A stretch of DNA of 64,000 nt from Rhodobacteraceae bacterium SB2. GTDB taxonomy: Bacteria; Pseudomonadota; Alphaproteobacteria; Rhodobacterales; Rhodobacteraceae. Both the position numbers and the translations under genes were made by a program. The stretch is from contig LGRT01000011.1 of assembly GCA_001642945.1 (NCBI GenBank), forward strand, positions 1 to 64,000, in the 5' to 3' direction. The notes beneath the pieces are model-generated. The model was not told where the DNA came from. It saw nothing but the letters and a program-made list of their open reading frames with translations, and did not search any database. Below, one piece after another: positions 45,178 to 54,352 of this stretch; position 1 is the first letter of the stretch, and each line of letters opens with the position of its first letter.

Positions 45178-45942
45178 CTAGCGGTTTCTAATCACTTGAA
45201 ACACCGCCGAGGCCGCCCATCCTGCGAAAATTGCAATCGCCAAGGACATCAGCCCGTATAGCAGGGGTTGCTCGCGCGACAGCGAGAATAAAAACCGTTC
45301 TAAACCTACTTTGCGCACGTCAATCGTGGTGGATAATTGATCGACAACAGCGCCATCGCGCGTGATAAAAATGCGCGTGCTATAATCGCCCTCGGTGAGG
45401 TTGGCGGGCATATTGATTGAGGTCCGAAACAAGGTTTGTTGATCTATTGACACAGAGCCTTCCTGCAATGTGTACAGGCCGTTGGCCTCTCGAATACGGA
45501 TCACGGCATCTGTAAAGCTTTGTGCATCCAGAATATTCATTGGTGCGCCTACGGAGCGGATGGCGCGGTTGATGGACACTTTATGCCGCAGGTCCTCTGT
45601 CTCGGTTAAAATATCGCCCAAAGGAGCGCTTGTCGCGATTGCATAAAAGCTGGGCGCCGCATCCACTTGCACTGTATCGGTATTGACCCAAATCCCAAAA
45701 CGCTTGGCTTTGCGCCGCACATCCAAAGGTTCGCTGGGTCCCGAGACGGTCACGATCACGTCAATGGGGGTTTCAGGGATTGGCGCATCGCGCTGAATTG
45801 CGCCAAAAACCAAAATATTTGAGCCATCGAACGTGGCCGTGATGGCCACCTCATCTTGGCTCATACCCAAAACAACCTTCTCTGCTAGTACAAAGGGGCT
45901 GGTTAGAAGCATGATCAGGGCGGAACAAACGAACAGGCGCAT
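45178..45942 (-). CDS. TIGR02186-family membrane-anchored periplasmic protein
   Basis: A 254-residue protein with a signal peptide (cleavage near VLA-EK), a beta-rich periplasmic domain and one C-terminal membrane span (GLMSLAIAIFAGWAASAVF). It matches the uncharacterised alphaproteobacterial TIGR02186 family. Such genes habitually lie next to a TauE/SafE permease, as here; the stop and start overlap (TGATG). It probably serves the same anion exporter. Confidence 0.8.
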   Translation of the reverse strand: MRLFVCSALIMLLTSPFVLAEKVVLGMSQDEVAITATFDGSNILVFGAIQRDAPIPETPIDVIVTVSGPSEPLDVRRKAKRFGIWVNTDTVQVDAAPSFYAIATSAPLGDILTETEDLRHKVSINRAIRSVGAPMNILDAQSFTDAVIRIREANGLYTLQEGSVSIDQQTLFRTSINMPANLTEGDYSTRIFITRDGAVVDQLSTTIDVRKVGLERFLFSLSREQPLLYGLMSLAIAIFAGWAASAVFQVIRNR

Positions 45943-46862
45943 CAGTGACCCCCTGCCGATCCAATGGAATACAGCTCACTGGGCTGAATCAGCAGATCTA
46001 AGGCCAGCTTGCCGCAGACCATGAGCACCATAATGGCCAATAAAATGCGCAACTGCTCGGCTTTCAAGCGGGTACCGATTTGCGTGCCAATCTGAGCGCC
46101 AATCACGCCGCCAACCAAAAGCAAAACGGCCAGTGCGACATCGACGGTATAGTTTGTGGTTGCGTGTAACAAGGTGGTGAAAGCGGTGACAAAAATGATT
46201 TGATAGAGCGAGGTCCCGACCACCACTTTTGTGGGCATTCCCAAAATGTAAATCATCGCAGGCACCATGATAAACCCACCACCAACGCCCATTATTGCGG
46301 CCAGTATGCCGACAAACACACCCACGATCAGGGGTGGGATAATCGAAATATAAAGGCCAGATGTGCGAAAACGCATCTTGAGTGGCAGTTTTTGTACCCA
46401 GCCGCGCTGGCGTGATTTTTTAGGGGGTGCCGCATTGCGCGAAGTTCTGCGGATTGCGCGCAGACTTTCGAAAAACATCAGCCCGCCAATAATGCCAAGA
46501 AACACGACGTAGCAAAGCTTTACCAATAAATCCACTTGGCCAAGGCTTTTCAAATGGTTAAACAACACAACCCCGATTGCGGCTCCTAAAAGCCCACCCA
46601 GCATCAAGACCGTACCCATTTTAAAATCGACAGTTTTACGCCTTAAATGCGCCAAAACACCAGAAAATGATGACGCCACAATTTGGTTGGCTTCCGTCGC
46701 CACGGCAACCGCCGGCGGGATACCAATAAAAAACAGCAGAGGCGTCATCAAAAAGCCCCCCCCGACGCCAAACATGCCAGACAGCACGCCCACCAGCCCC
46801 CCGAGCCCGAGCAGCAAAAAGGCGTTTACAGAAACTTCAGCGATAGGAAGGTAAATCAACAT
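45942..46862 (-). CDS. TauE/SafE (TSUP)-family sulfite/anion permease
   Basis: A 306-residue membrane protein with eight or so hydrophobic segments and two repeat halves. Each half carries the TSUP glycine pattern (GMFGVGGGFLMTPLLFFIG; AIMGVGGGFIMVPAMIYILG). The family exports sulfite, sulfoacetate or related organosulfur anions. Sulfite export would suit an organism with the sox locus nearby, but it is a separate operon here with the TIGR02186 gene. Confidence 0.82.
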   Translation of the reverse strand: MLIYLPIAEVSVNAFLLLGLGGLVGVLSGMFGVGGGFLMTPLLFFIGIPPAVAVATEANQIVASSFSGVLAHLRRKTVDFKMGTVLMLGGLLGAAIGVVLFNHLKSLGQVDLLVKLCYVVFLGIIGGLMFFESLRAIRRTSRNAAPPKKSRQRGWVQKLPLKMRFRTSGLYISIIPPLIVGVFVGILAAIMGVGGGFIMVPAMIYILGMPTKVVVGTSLYQIIFVTAFTTLLHATTNYTVDVALAVLLLVGGVIGAQIGTQIGTRLKAEQLRILLAIMVLMVCGKLALDLLIQPSELYSIGSAGGH

Positions 46863-46949
46863 GTGCCCTCCTAAACCACTCTCTGCTGCAATTGCAACAT
46901 TCGTTGCGACTTTAGCAGCCTAGGTCTTAAGAAAAGCTCAAAACTGGAT

Positions 46950-47924
46950 CTATCTTTCCTTTACATAAGGCTCGCCGCCTGCGCGCGGTGGAATTGCTTT
47001 GCCAACAAACCCGGCCAGAATGATCACTGTAAGAATATAGGGAAGCGCATCGAGCAACTGAATTTGCACCTTGAAGAACAGATATTTCTCGATCAGGTCG
47101 GGACGTAAGGCGAGGGCCTGTAAAAACCCGAAGAGCAGGCAAGATATAAGCGCATACCATGGCCGCCATTTGGCAAAAATCAATGCGGCCAAAGCAATAT
47201 AGCCGCGCCCTGCGGTCATATCTTTTACGAAACCCGCTTGCAGTCCGGTGGACAGATACGCCCCCGCAATGCCGCATAGAACACCGCAAATTGCAACCGC
47301 CGTAAAGCGCAGGCGAATGACCGAAACGCCCGCCGTGTCAACGGCTTCGGGCGCCTCTCCAACGGCGCGCAAGCGTAACCCAAATCGGGTGCGGTATAAA
47401 AGCCACCAGGTCAGGGGCACCATGGCCAAAGCTGCATAGACCAAAATTGTGTGGCCAGAAAAAAGCTCGGCATAGATAGGTCCGAGCAACGGCACCGTTT
47501 CTATTTGCTCGGCAAAGGGCAGATCCACCGGGTTAAACCGCGCCTGACCAGAAAGCGAAGGTGTCCGCCCGCCTTGCTGAAACAAGCTTTGCGCGATCAG
47601 CACGGTCATCCCAGCGGCGAGAAAATTAATCGCCACCCCCGAGATGAGCTGATTGCCCCGAAACGTAATCGAGGCTAGACCATGAACTGCGGATAACGCT
47701 AATGAGGCCGCAATGCCGCTGGCCAAGCCGATCCAAACCGAGCCGGTTAAAGCCGCAGCCGCGGCCGAGAAAAACGCAGCTGCGAGCATTTTACCTTCTA
47801 ATCCGATGTCAAAAATGCCGGCGCGCTCTGAAAATAACCCCGCCAAACAGGCCAAAAGCAATGGGGTTGCTAGCCGCAAGGTGGAGTCCAGCACCGTTAA
47901 TAGATCATTTAAGACATCAACCAT
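46950..47924 (-). CDS. Nucleoside-type ABC transporter permease 2
   Basis: A 324-residue permease of the branched-chain/BPD_transp_2 type with many spans and the family loop AVGEAPEAVDTAGVSVIRLR. It is the partner of the permease encoded immediately upstream (8-base overlap). ATG 47924 follows GGAGA; the frame opening at 47966 would lie inside the upstream gene. It is the last gene of the BMP transporter operon. Confidence 0.83.
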   Translation of the reverse strand: MVDVLNDLLTVLDSTLRLATPLLLACLAGLFSERAGIFDIGLEGKMLAAAFFSAAAAALTGSVWIGLASGIAASLALSAVHGLASITFRGNQLISGVAINFLAAGMTVLIAQSLFQQGGRTPSLSGQARFNPVDLPFAEQIETVPLLGPIYAELFSGHTILVYAALAMVPLTWWLLYRTRFGLRLRAVGEAPEAVDTAGVSVIRLRFTAVAICGVLCGIAGAYLSTGLQAGFVKDMTAGRGYIALAALIFAKWRPWYALISCLLFGFLQALALRPDLIEKYLFFKVQIQLLDALPYILTVIILAGFVGKAIPPRAGGEPYVKER

Positions 47925-49023
47925 CCCGGTCTCCTGACCCGCGCAAGGCGATAAACAGCCGTTCAATCGGCATCCGTACCATGTTATCCAGCGCGCCAGT
48001 GAATAAGATAACCAAGGCTTGGATCACCACGATTAACTCGCGTGGGATCGATGTCCAAAGCGCCAATTCGGCGCCGCCTTGATATAAGAATCCAAATAAG
48101 ATTGAGGCGAGCACCACGCCAAAAGGATGGCTGCGCCCCATCAAAGCGACGGCGATGCCGATAAAGCCCGCGCCCTCGGTGGCGTTTAAAACTAATCTCT
48201 CGGCTTCACCTAATGTGGTGTTTACCGCCATCATACCGGCCAACCCCCCTGAGATAAGCATCGCCAGAATGGTAATTTTAACTGGGTTGATGCCCGCATA
48301 TTGCGCGGCCGTATCCGAATGACCGAACGCTCTGAGCGCGTAGCCCAACCGAGTGCGCCAAATCAGCACCCAAACAAAAACCGCCGCGGCAAGGGCCAGC
48401 AGCAAGCTGACATTGGCTGGCGCTGATTTAGAAAATTCTATGCCCAGCGGCATCAGTATATCGTGCAAGGTTGGCAAATGCGTGGGCTCTGGAAACGAGG
48501 CTGTTGCCGGATCCATCGACTTAACAGGGCGCAAAATGCTGACCAGAAGATAGTTGAGTAGAGCCGCTGCCATGAAATTAAACATGATCGTCGTGATTAC
48601 TATATGACTGCCGCGTTTGGCTTGCAAAATTGCGGGTATAAAGGCCCATAACGCGCCAAACACAGCCCCACCTATGCTGCAGAATATCAGCGCCAATGAC
48701 CAATGTTGCCAGGGAATAAATAAAGCCATCAATGCCACACCCAAGCCGCCGATCATAGCTTGGCCTTCGCCTCCAATATTAAACATTTTGGCGTGAAACG
48801 CCACGGAGACAGCTAGGCCGGTAAACATGAAATTTGTGGCGTAATATAACGTGTAGCCCCAGCCATAGGTTGAGCCAAGCGCGCCCGACACCATCATTTT
48901 TACAGCGGCCATCGGGTCTTCTCCAATCCCCATGATCACCAAGGCAGAAATCGCCGCTGCCAACAGCAACGAAATCAACGGCACCAACACCACATCGGCC
49001 CAAGCTGGCATTTTTTCCATCAT
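47917..49023 (-). CDS. Nucleoside-type ABC transporter permease 1
   Basis: A 368-residue multi-span permease. The docking loop is FGHSDTAAQYAGINPVKI, as in YufP/NupP-type nucleoside importers. Its start overlaps the ATPase stop in ATGA (49020-49023). Confidence 0.83.
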   Translation of the reverse strand: MMEKMPAWADVVLVPLISLLLAAAISALVIMGIGEDPMAAVKMMVSGALGSTYGWGYTLYYATNFMFTGLAVSVAFHAKMFNIGGEGQAMIGGLGVALMALFIPWQHWSLALIFCSIGGAVFGALWAFIPAILQAKRGSHIVITTIMFNFMAAALLNYLLVSILRPVKSMDPATASFPEPTHLPTLHDILMPLGIEFSKSAPANVSLLLALAAAVFVWVLIWRTRLGYALRAFGHSDTAAQYAGINPVKITILAMLISGGLAGMMAVNTTLGEAERLVLNATEGAGFIGIAVALMGRSHPFGVVLASILFGFLYQGGAELALWTSIPRELIVVIQALVILFTGALDNMVRMPIERLFIALRGSGDRDG

Positions 49024-50582
49024 GCCACCTCTTCTGTTATGCCGGCCATCAAAAGCCCCAATTCTTTTTCATTGGTCTCGTTTGGAAGACGCTCGCCCAT
49101 AATCTGCCCATCAAACATCACCGCAATCCGATCTGACAATGACATGATCTCTTCCAGCTCGACGGAAACCAGTAAAATCGCTTTGCCGCGCTCGCGCAGC
49201 GTCATGATTTGTTGGTGAATGAACTCGATCGCGCCGATATCCACACCCCGTGTGGGCTGACCAACCAATAAAATATCTGGGTCCCGCTCAATTTCGCGCG
49301 CCAAAACCAATTTTTGCTGATTGCCGCCGCTGAAACTTTTTGCCGTTAAATTGTGATTTGGCGGCCGTACGTCAAAGCGCTGCATCTTTTCGCTGGCATC
49401 TTGTTTGATCGCCGCATTGTTCATAAAAATACCTGATTGGTATTTTTCGTCGGAATGATAGCCGAAGGCAATATTTTCCCAAGCGGCGAAATCCATAATC
49501 AACCCTTCGCGCTGCCGATCTTCTGGCACATGGGCAATGCCATGTTTGCGACGGCTTTGACCATCAGCATTCTGCCCAGTGATATCAATGGGCGCGCCAT
49601 TGACTAATATCTGCCCTTGCGCAGTGCGATAGCCGCCCAAAACCTCTAAAAGCTCTGATTGGCCGTTGCCCGCCACCCCGGCAATGCCAAGAATTTCTCC
49701 GGCTCTGATATTAAAGCTGACGCCTTTCAGGCGCAGCACACCGGCCTCGTCTGTGACCTGCAGGTTTTTCACATGCAACAGCTCTTTGCCGGGCTGCGCT
49801 GCGGATTTATCAATACGAAGCAAAACCTTGCGCCCGACCATTAGCTCGGCCAGTTGCTCGGGATTGGTATCGGCTGTTTTAACCGTTGCGGTCATTTCGC
49901 CGCGGCGCATCACCGAAACCGTATCTGTAATATCCATAATCTCGCGCAATTTATGGGTGATCAGGATGATCGTTTTGCCTTCGTCGCGCAGGCGTTTTAA
50001 AATGCGGAAAAGCTGATCGGCTTCCGACGGGGTTAACACGCCGGTCGGCTCGTCCAAGATCAAAATATTGGCCTGACGGTAGAGGGCTTTCAGGATTTCA
50101 ACGCGCTGTTGATGCCCTACTGAAAGCTCTTCTACGATGGCATCCGGATCAACGTTCATCTCGTAATCGCGCGCCAAAGAGAGCAGGCTTTCGCGGGCTT
50201 TGGCCAGCGAGGGGCGCAACATTGCGCCATCTTCCGCGCCAAGTATAATATTTTCCAAAACCGAAAAATTTGGCACCAGTTTGAAGTGCTGAAACACCAT
50301 TCCGATACCCGCGGCTATTGCGGCTTGGCTGTCGGGGATTTGCGTCTGGTTTCCAGCGATGAACACCTCGCCTTTATCAGCCTTATAAAATCCATAAAGA
50401 ATTGACATAAGCGTGGATTTTCCCGCGCCATTTTCACCAATAATCCCATGGATCGTTCCGGGCATCACCCGGATTGAAATATCTTTATTTGCTTGAACCG
50501 GCCCGAATGATTTGGAAATTCCGGCCAGCTCAATAGCTGGGGCGGCAGAAACCTGCCGCCCCGTTATGCCATTTTTGGTCAT
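49020..50582 (-). CDS. Nucleoside-type ABC transporter ATPase, tandem domains
   Basis: A 520-residue protein with two ABC domains. Domain 1 has GENGAGKSTLMS, signature LSVGHQQRVEIL and ILDEPTGVL. Domain 2 has the degenerate Walker A GVAGNGQSELLE, signature SGGNQQKLVLAREI and VGQPTRGVD. This arrangement is typical of BMP-linked purine/deoxyribonucleoside importers, in which only one site is fully canonical. One base separates it from the binding-protein gene. Confidence 0.87.
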   Translation of the reverse strand: MTKNGITGRQVSAAPAIELAGISKSFGPVQANKDISIRVMPGTIHGIIGENGAGKSTLMSILYGFYKADKGEVFIAGNQTQIPDSQAAIAAGIGMVFQHFKLVPNFSVLENIILGAEDGAMLRPSLAKARESLLSLARDYEMNVDPDAIVEELSVGHQQRVEILKALYRQANILILDEPTGVLTPSEADQLFRILKRLRDEGKTIILITHKLREIMDITDTVSVMRRGEMTATVKTADTNPEQLAELMVGRKVLLRIDKSAAQPGKELLHVKNLQVTDEAGVLRLKGVSFNIRAGEILGIAGVAGNGQSELLEVLGGYRTAQGQILVNGAPIDITGQNADGQSRRKHGIAHVPEDRQREGLIMDFAAWENIAFGYHSDEKYQSGIFMNNAAIKQDASEKMQRFDVRPPNHNLTAKSFSGGNQQKLVLAREIERDPDILLVGQPTRGVDIGAIEFIHQQIMTLRERGKAILLVSVELEEIMSLSDRIAVMFDGQIMGERLPNETNEKELGLLMAGITEEVA

Positions 50583-50583
50583 T

Positions 50584-51579
50584 TTAGAAGTTTAAAACCG
50601 GGCATGAGTTATCAGACATGTAATCATGCACGGCCAGATCGCCTGAGATAATGCTGGCTTTGGCGGCTTCAACCGCTGCAACCATATCCGCGCTTACCAG
50701 ATCGGCGTTATGCTCATCCATTGCATAGCCGACGCCTTCATTGGCCAAGTTCAGTCCGATCGCGCCGCTTTGCATATCAGCGCCGTCTGTAAATGCATTA
50801 TAAACGGCCACGTCAACGCGCTTCATCATCGAGGTGAGCACTTTGCCCGGATGCAGATAGTTTTGGTTACTATCAACACCGATGGATAAAATGCCTTCAT
50901 CGGCGGCGGTTTGCAGAACCCCAACACCGGTTCCGCCTGCCGCGGCGTAAACAATATCTGCGCCCTGCGAGATTTGCGCTTTGGTCAGCTCAGAGCCCTT
51001 GACCGGATCGTTCCACGCGGATGGGGTTGTTCCAGTCATATTGGCAACCACCTTTGCATTGGCATTTGCATGCGCCACACCTTGCGCATATCCACAGCCA
51101 AAGCGGCGGATCAAAGGAATATCCATTCCGCCAATAAATCCAACTACGCCTGAGCCGGATTTCATGCCGGCGATCATACCAACAAGGAATGAGCCTTCAT
51201 GTTCGGAAAAGCCGATGTTTAAAACATTATCCGCGGGAGCCCAGCCATCAATGATACCGAATTTTGTATCTGGATAATCGGGGGCGACTTCGGAAAGCAC
51301 CGATGAAAAGGCAAACCCTGTAACAACGATTGGGTTGGCGCCAGATTCGGCAAAGCGGCGTAGCGCTTGCTCGCGCTGGGCTTCTGATTGCAATTCGATA
51401 TCAAGGTAATTGCCGCCGGTTTCGGCTTTCCATTTTTCAGCGCCATTATGCGCAGCTTCATTGAAAGACTTGTCGAATTTACCGCCCAAATCATAAATCA
51501 GCGCAGGATCCGCCATTGCTGCGCCAGCTGTTAATGCAAGCGCGGCGGTCGCGCCTAAAAATCTTTGTATAATCGTCAT
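50584..51579 (-). CDS. BMP-family nucleoside-binding lipoprotein-like protein
   Basis: A 331-residue periplasmic binding protein of the Bmp/Med family with a plain Sec signal peptide (cleavage near AAMA-DP; no lipobox). Core motifs include GGKFDKSFNEAAHNGAEKW, IVTGFAFSS and GFIGGMDIPLIRRFG. It is predicted to bind nucleosides. ATG 51579 follows GGGAGA; the frame opening at 51654 gives no signal peptide. First gene of the four-gene importer operon. Confidence 0.87.
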   Translation of the reverse strand: MTIIQRFLGATAALALTAGAAMADPALIYDLGGKFDKSFNEAAHNGAEKWKAETGGNYLDIELQSEAQREQALRRFAESGANPIVVTGFAFSSVLSEVAPDYPDTKFGIIDGWAPADNVLNIGFSEHEGSFLVGMIAGMKSGSGVVGFIGGMDIPLIRRFGCGYAQGVAHANANAKVVANMTGTTPSAWNDPVKGSELTKAQISQGADIVYAAAGGTGVGVLQTAADEGILSIGVDSNQNYLHPGKVLTSMMKRVDVAVYNAFTDGADMQSGAIGLNLANEGVGYAMDEHNADLVSADMVAAVEAAKASIISGDLAVHDYMSDNSCPVLNF

Positions 51580-51725
51580 GGATGTCTCCCCATCTTGTGT
51601 TTGTGTCCAAAGGAAAAGCAGAACGCGTTGCCTTACTCTAAGATCATCCATCATTAAGGACGAAACTCTTTGCTAGGGTCAACCGATTTTTCTGCAAACC
51701 AATATAAAACCAATGATAAAATGTG

Positions 51726-52157
51726 CTAAGCCAAAGTTTTCGCTAGAACCAAAGCATCTTCGCGGGTTTCATTCATTTTGCGGTAATAGGCTTTGCGCAA
51801 GCCTTGCTCTGCGTAACCGCATTGTTGATATAGTGCGCGCGCGGCGGTATTTTCGGCGCCAACTTCCAAAAAACAGTTTTTGGCACCGCGCTGGCGTGCA
51901 GCTTCTTCAAAAAGCTGCAAATAGGTTTTCCCCAATCCTTGCTTTCGCTGCGCCTGTGATACGATGAGCAGCAGCAATTCGGCCTCGGTATGTATGACCC
52001 TTCCCAGCGCGAAGCCATAGTCTTGCTTGATCAGCAGAGAATTTTCTGCGGCGCATAGCTGGGCGAATTCCTGCGCTGTCCAATGGCGTTGTTCAAGCCC
52101 TGATTGCGCGTGAAGTTTGGCCATATCTGACGGCTGCAAGATGGTATTCTGTTGCAT
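51726..52157 (-). CDS. rimI: RimI-type N-acetyltransferase
   Basis: A 143-residue GNAT protein with acetyl-CoA loop QRKQGLGKTYL and the ENTAARALYQQCGY block of ribosomal-protein-alanine acetyltransferases. It lies 14 bases downstream of tsaB, a very common pairing. The target (S18 or other N-termini) is inferred from family. Confidence 0.82.
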   Translation of the reverse strand: MQQNTILQPSDMAKLHAQSGLEQRHWTAQEFAQLCAAENSLLIKQDYGFALGRVIHTEAELLLLIVSQAQRKQGLGKTYLQLFEEAARQRGAKNCFLEVGAENTAARALYQQCGYAEQGLRKAYYRKMNETREDALVLAKTLA

Positions 52158-52171
52158 TTAGCCCGTCAAAC

Positions 52172-52780
52172 TCAGGACGCGTTCGGCTGCAGGATCTTCG
52201 GTCCGGGATTGCGGCTTGGCGCGGCATCTGCAGGTTTTACGTATAAAGGGGCAGGGGGCGTTACGGTTTTCACATCCCTTTGGGCGGCAATGCGCGCTAT
52301 GTTTGCGACCAGTAGATCTGGCTTTGGCCGATAGAGCACTGGGATCGGGCTAGTGGCCAGGGTCGGCGCATCACTCATTTGAGGGACAGCCTGCAAATTT
52401 GCGCTGCTGAGCGTGTAAAACTGGTCTCGGATGGCTTGTATTGCGATTAGGGTTTCTTTGGCTTTATCCTCTATGCTGGCCTCAAAGCTGTTGACGCCGA
52501 TCACAGGGCAACCCAAAGACACGCCCAGCCCTCGGGCCAAGCTGATGGAAATACGGATGCCGGTAAAGTTACCAGGCCCAAGGCCGACGCCAATACGGCC
52601 AATTTTGTGTAAGCTAGTTTGCGTTTCGGCCAATAGGGTTTGTATAAGTGGAACCAAGGCTTCGGCTTGACCTTTTTGCATTGCTTCAAATCTGGTGCCG
52701 AGGATCACGCCATTGCAAAGCAAAGCGGCCGCGCAATGCGCGGCCGATGTATCAAAAGCGAGAACCGTTTGATCAACCAC
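52172..52780 (-). CDS. tsaB: TsaB, tRNA t6A threonylcarbamoyl transferase subunit
   Basis: A 202-residue ASKHA-fold protein opening LAFDTSAAHCAAALL with the conserved GVGLGPGNFTGIRISIS. TsaB scaffolds TsaD and TsaE in making the t6A37 modification of ANN-decoding tRNAs. It overlaps the nfuA gene by 8 bases and precedes rimI. Confidence 0.87.
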   Translation of the reverse strand: MVDQTVLAFDTSAAHCAAALLCNGVILGTRFEAMQKGQAEALVPLIQTLLAETQTSLHKIGRIGVGLGPGNFTGIRISISLARGLGVSLGCPVIGVNSFEASIEDKAKETLIAIQAIRDQFYTLSSANLQAVPQMSDAPTLATSPIPVLYRPKPDLLVANIARIAAQRDVKTVTPPAPLYVKPADAAPSRNPGPKILQPNAS

Positions 52781-53333
52781 CGACAGGGCGCACTTCAGTG
52801 ACCTCGGGAATATAATGGCGGAGCAGATTTTCGATTCCCATTTTCAACGTCATGGTTGACGATGGGCAGCCCGCGCAAGCACCTTGCATTTGCAAATACA
52901 CAATCCCACGTTCAAATCCGTAAAATGTGATGTCACCGCCATCTTGCGCCACAGCAGGGCGAACGCGACTGTCCAGCAGTTCTTTGATCTGCCCCACAAT
53001 AACTTCATCTTCTCCGCTATGTTCAGCATGGCCCGAGCCTAGCCCCTCATCCGTCATCACAGCATCACCCGACTGAAAATGCTCCATGATTGCGCCCAGC
53101 AAAGCCGGCTTTACGTGGTCCCAATTGACCGCATCCTCTTTGGTGATGGTGATGAAATCGCGCCCCAGAAAAACGCCTGTTACGCCGTCAACCGCAAAAA
53201 TACGTTGCACTAAAGGCGATTTTTCGGCGCCCTCATTGCTGGGAAAATCAGCCGTCCCCGCTTCTAAGACGGTTTGCCCCGGCAAGAATTTTAATGTTGC
53301 GGGATTGGGGGTGGATTCGGTTTGGATAAACAT
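52773..53333 (-). CDS. nfuA: NfuA-type Fe-S cluster carrier
   Basis: A 186-residue protein with an N-terminal Nfu_N domain (FIQTESTPNPATLKFLPG) and a C-terminal NifU-like domain carrying the cluster ligands in GACAGCPSS. It transfers iron-sulfur clusters to apo-enzymes in the cytoplasm. First gene of nfuA-tsaB-rimI. Confidence 0.87.
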   Translation of the reverse strand: MFIQTESTPNPATLKFLPGQTVLEAGTADFPSNEGAEKSPLVQRIFAVDGVTGVFLGRDFITITKEDAVNWDHVKPALLGAIMEHFQSGDAVMTDEGLGSGHAEHSGEDEVIVGQIKELLDSRVRPAVAQDGGDITFYGFERGIVYLQMQGACAGCPSSTMTLKMGIENLLRHYIPEVTEVRPVGG

Positions 53334-53804
53334 TTTGAGCGCCTCTCTTCTGCCTCTTTATATGGAGAGCCGCGGCGTTTTGTCAATGTTTAGAATCGTT
53401 CTAATTTAATTCCATTCCGGCTCTATAAATTTCCAAAGAATGCCAAATATTTTTAAACTTCACAACTTTTTCGTAAGCGTTGGAGCTAAGCCGTTTTTAT
53501 AAATCAACCGTGTCGTTGCGCATGAGGGACTAAGGCCGTGCAAAATTATTTGCTTGTACGACAAACATCACGCGCTTGCCGCCTCGCCGGCCGATTTGTT
53601 CTTTTTGCTGCGCGAAGAGGCTGCCGCAAACAGCAGATTGCAACCACAAGCGCGGGGCGGCTTAAGCAACGTGCACTCCTTAGAGGGGCTACACGCACGT
53701 CTTGCATCAGCTTAAATAGCAGGTTTTTTGCAAAATAAACGATGTCTGAATGACAACCAGGACTCAATATTCCAATGAGCGCGATGGTGAGGCGCGTTCT
53801 GGCT
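53334..53804. other. Intergenic region with one doubtful small ORF
   Basis: No established gene. The plus-strand frame 53554-53715 would encode 53 residues (YDKHHALAASPADLFFLLRE and so on) and looks protein-like, but it has only a TTG start and no ribosome-binding site. Long antisense frames here are Arg-rich and unconvincing. Confidence 0.4.
53554..53715 (+). CDS. Doubtful 53-residue ORF
   Basis: The frame runs from TTG 53554 to TAA 53713. Its composition is acidic and Ala/Leu-rich with normal-looking codon use, but no start signal supports it. It could be a small protein or a remnant. A GTG at 53538 in the neighbouring frame follows AAGG and would need a one-base shift to join it. Confidence 0.2.
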   Translation: MYDKHHALAASPADLFFLLREEAAANSRLQPQARGGLSNVHSLEGLHARLASA

Positions 53805-54260
53805 TTAGGTAATTGCTTCGAGTCGCTCTTTGGATAAATCCCCCGGAACAATGGTCATTGGGATGGGCAAAGAGCCTGCGTTTTTGGTCAGCTGCGTTAC
53901 AAGCGGGCCGGGGCCTTTTTTATCCGTGCCTGCGCCCAGAACCAACACGCCGATTTCAGGATCATCCTTAACTTGCGCCAAAATCTCTTGAATCGGTTCA
54001 CCTTCACGGATCACCAATTCAGGATCTATGCCCTGCCGATCGCGCATCCATTTGGCGAAGACTTCAAAATGCACTTCAATGCGTTCACGCGCTTCGCTGC
54101 GCATGATATCGCTGACGCCGATCCAATGGTTGAATTCTTCAGGTGGGATCACGGCCAGCACTTCAACGCCGCCACCGGTTCGCGCAGCGCGCATGGCCGC
54201 GAAACGCATTGCGTTCAGACATTCCTGACTGTCGTCGAGTATTAGCAAAAACTTACGCAT
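53805..54260 (-). CDS. Universal stress protein, UspA family
   Basis: A 151-residue Usp domain with the nucleotide-binding C-terminal pattern VLGAGTDKKGPGPLVTQLTKNAG, although the last Ser/Thr-bearing loop differs from the textbook one. The N-terminus is LLILDDSQECLNAMRFA. It is likely an ATP-binding cytoplasmic stress regulator. It stands downstream of, and on the same strand as, the aminotransferase gene. Confidence 0.82.
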   Translation of the reverse strand: MRKFLLILDDSQECLNAMRFAAMRAARTGGGVEVLAVIPPEEFNHWIGVSDIMRSEARERIEVHFEVFAKWMRDRQGIDPELVIREGEPIQEILAQVKDDPEIGVLVLGAGTDKKGPGPLVTQLTKNAGSLPIPMTIVPGDLSKERLEAIT

Positions 54261-54352
54261 CTATGTGACCTCCTAAGCTGCATATGATGCGCGAAGGCGC
54301 CATCCAACGCAAGGTTGATTTCAGCAGCCTGCGCATTGTTGCGCAAAGGCGC

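Noticed and set aside
53546-53851. Minus-strand 101-codon frame before the Usp gene
   Set aside because: Arg-rich shadow-like product that runs into the 3' end of the Usp gene; no start signal.
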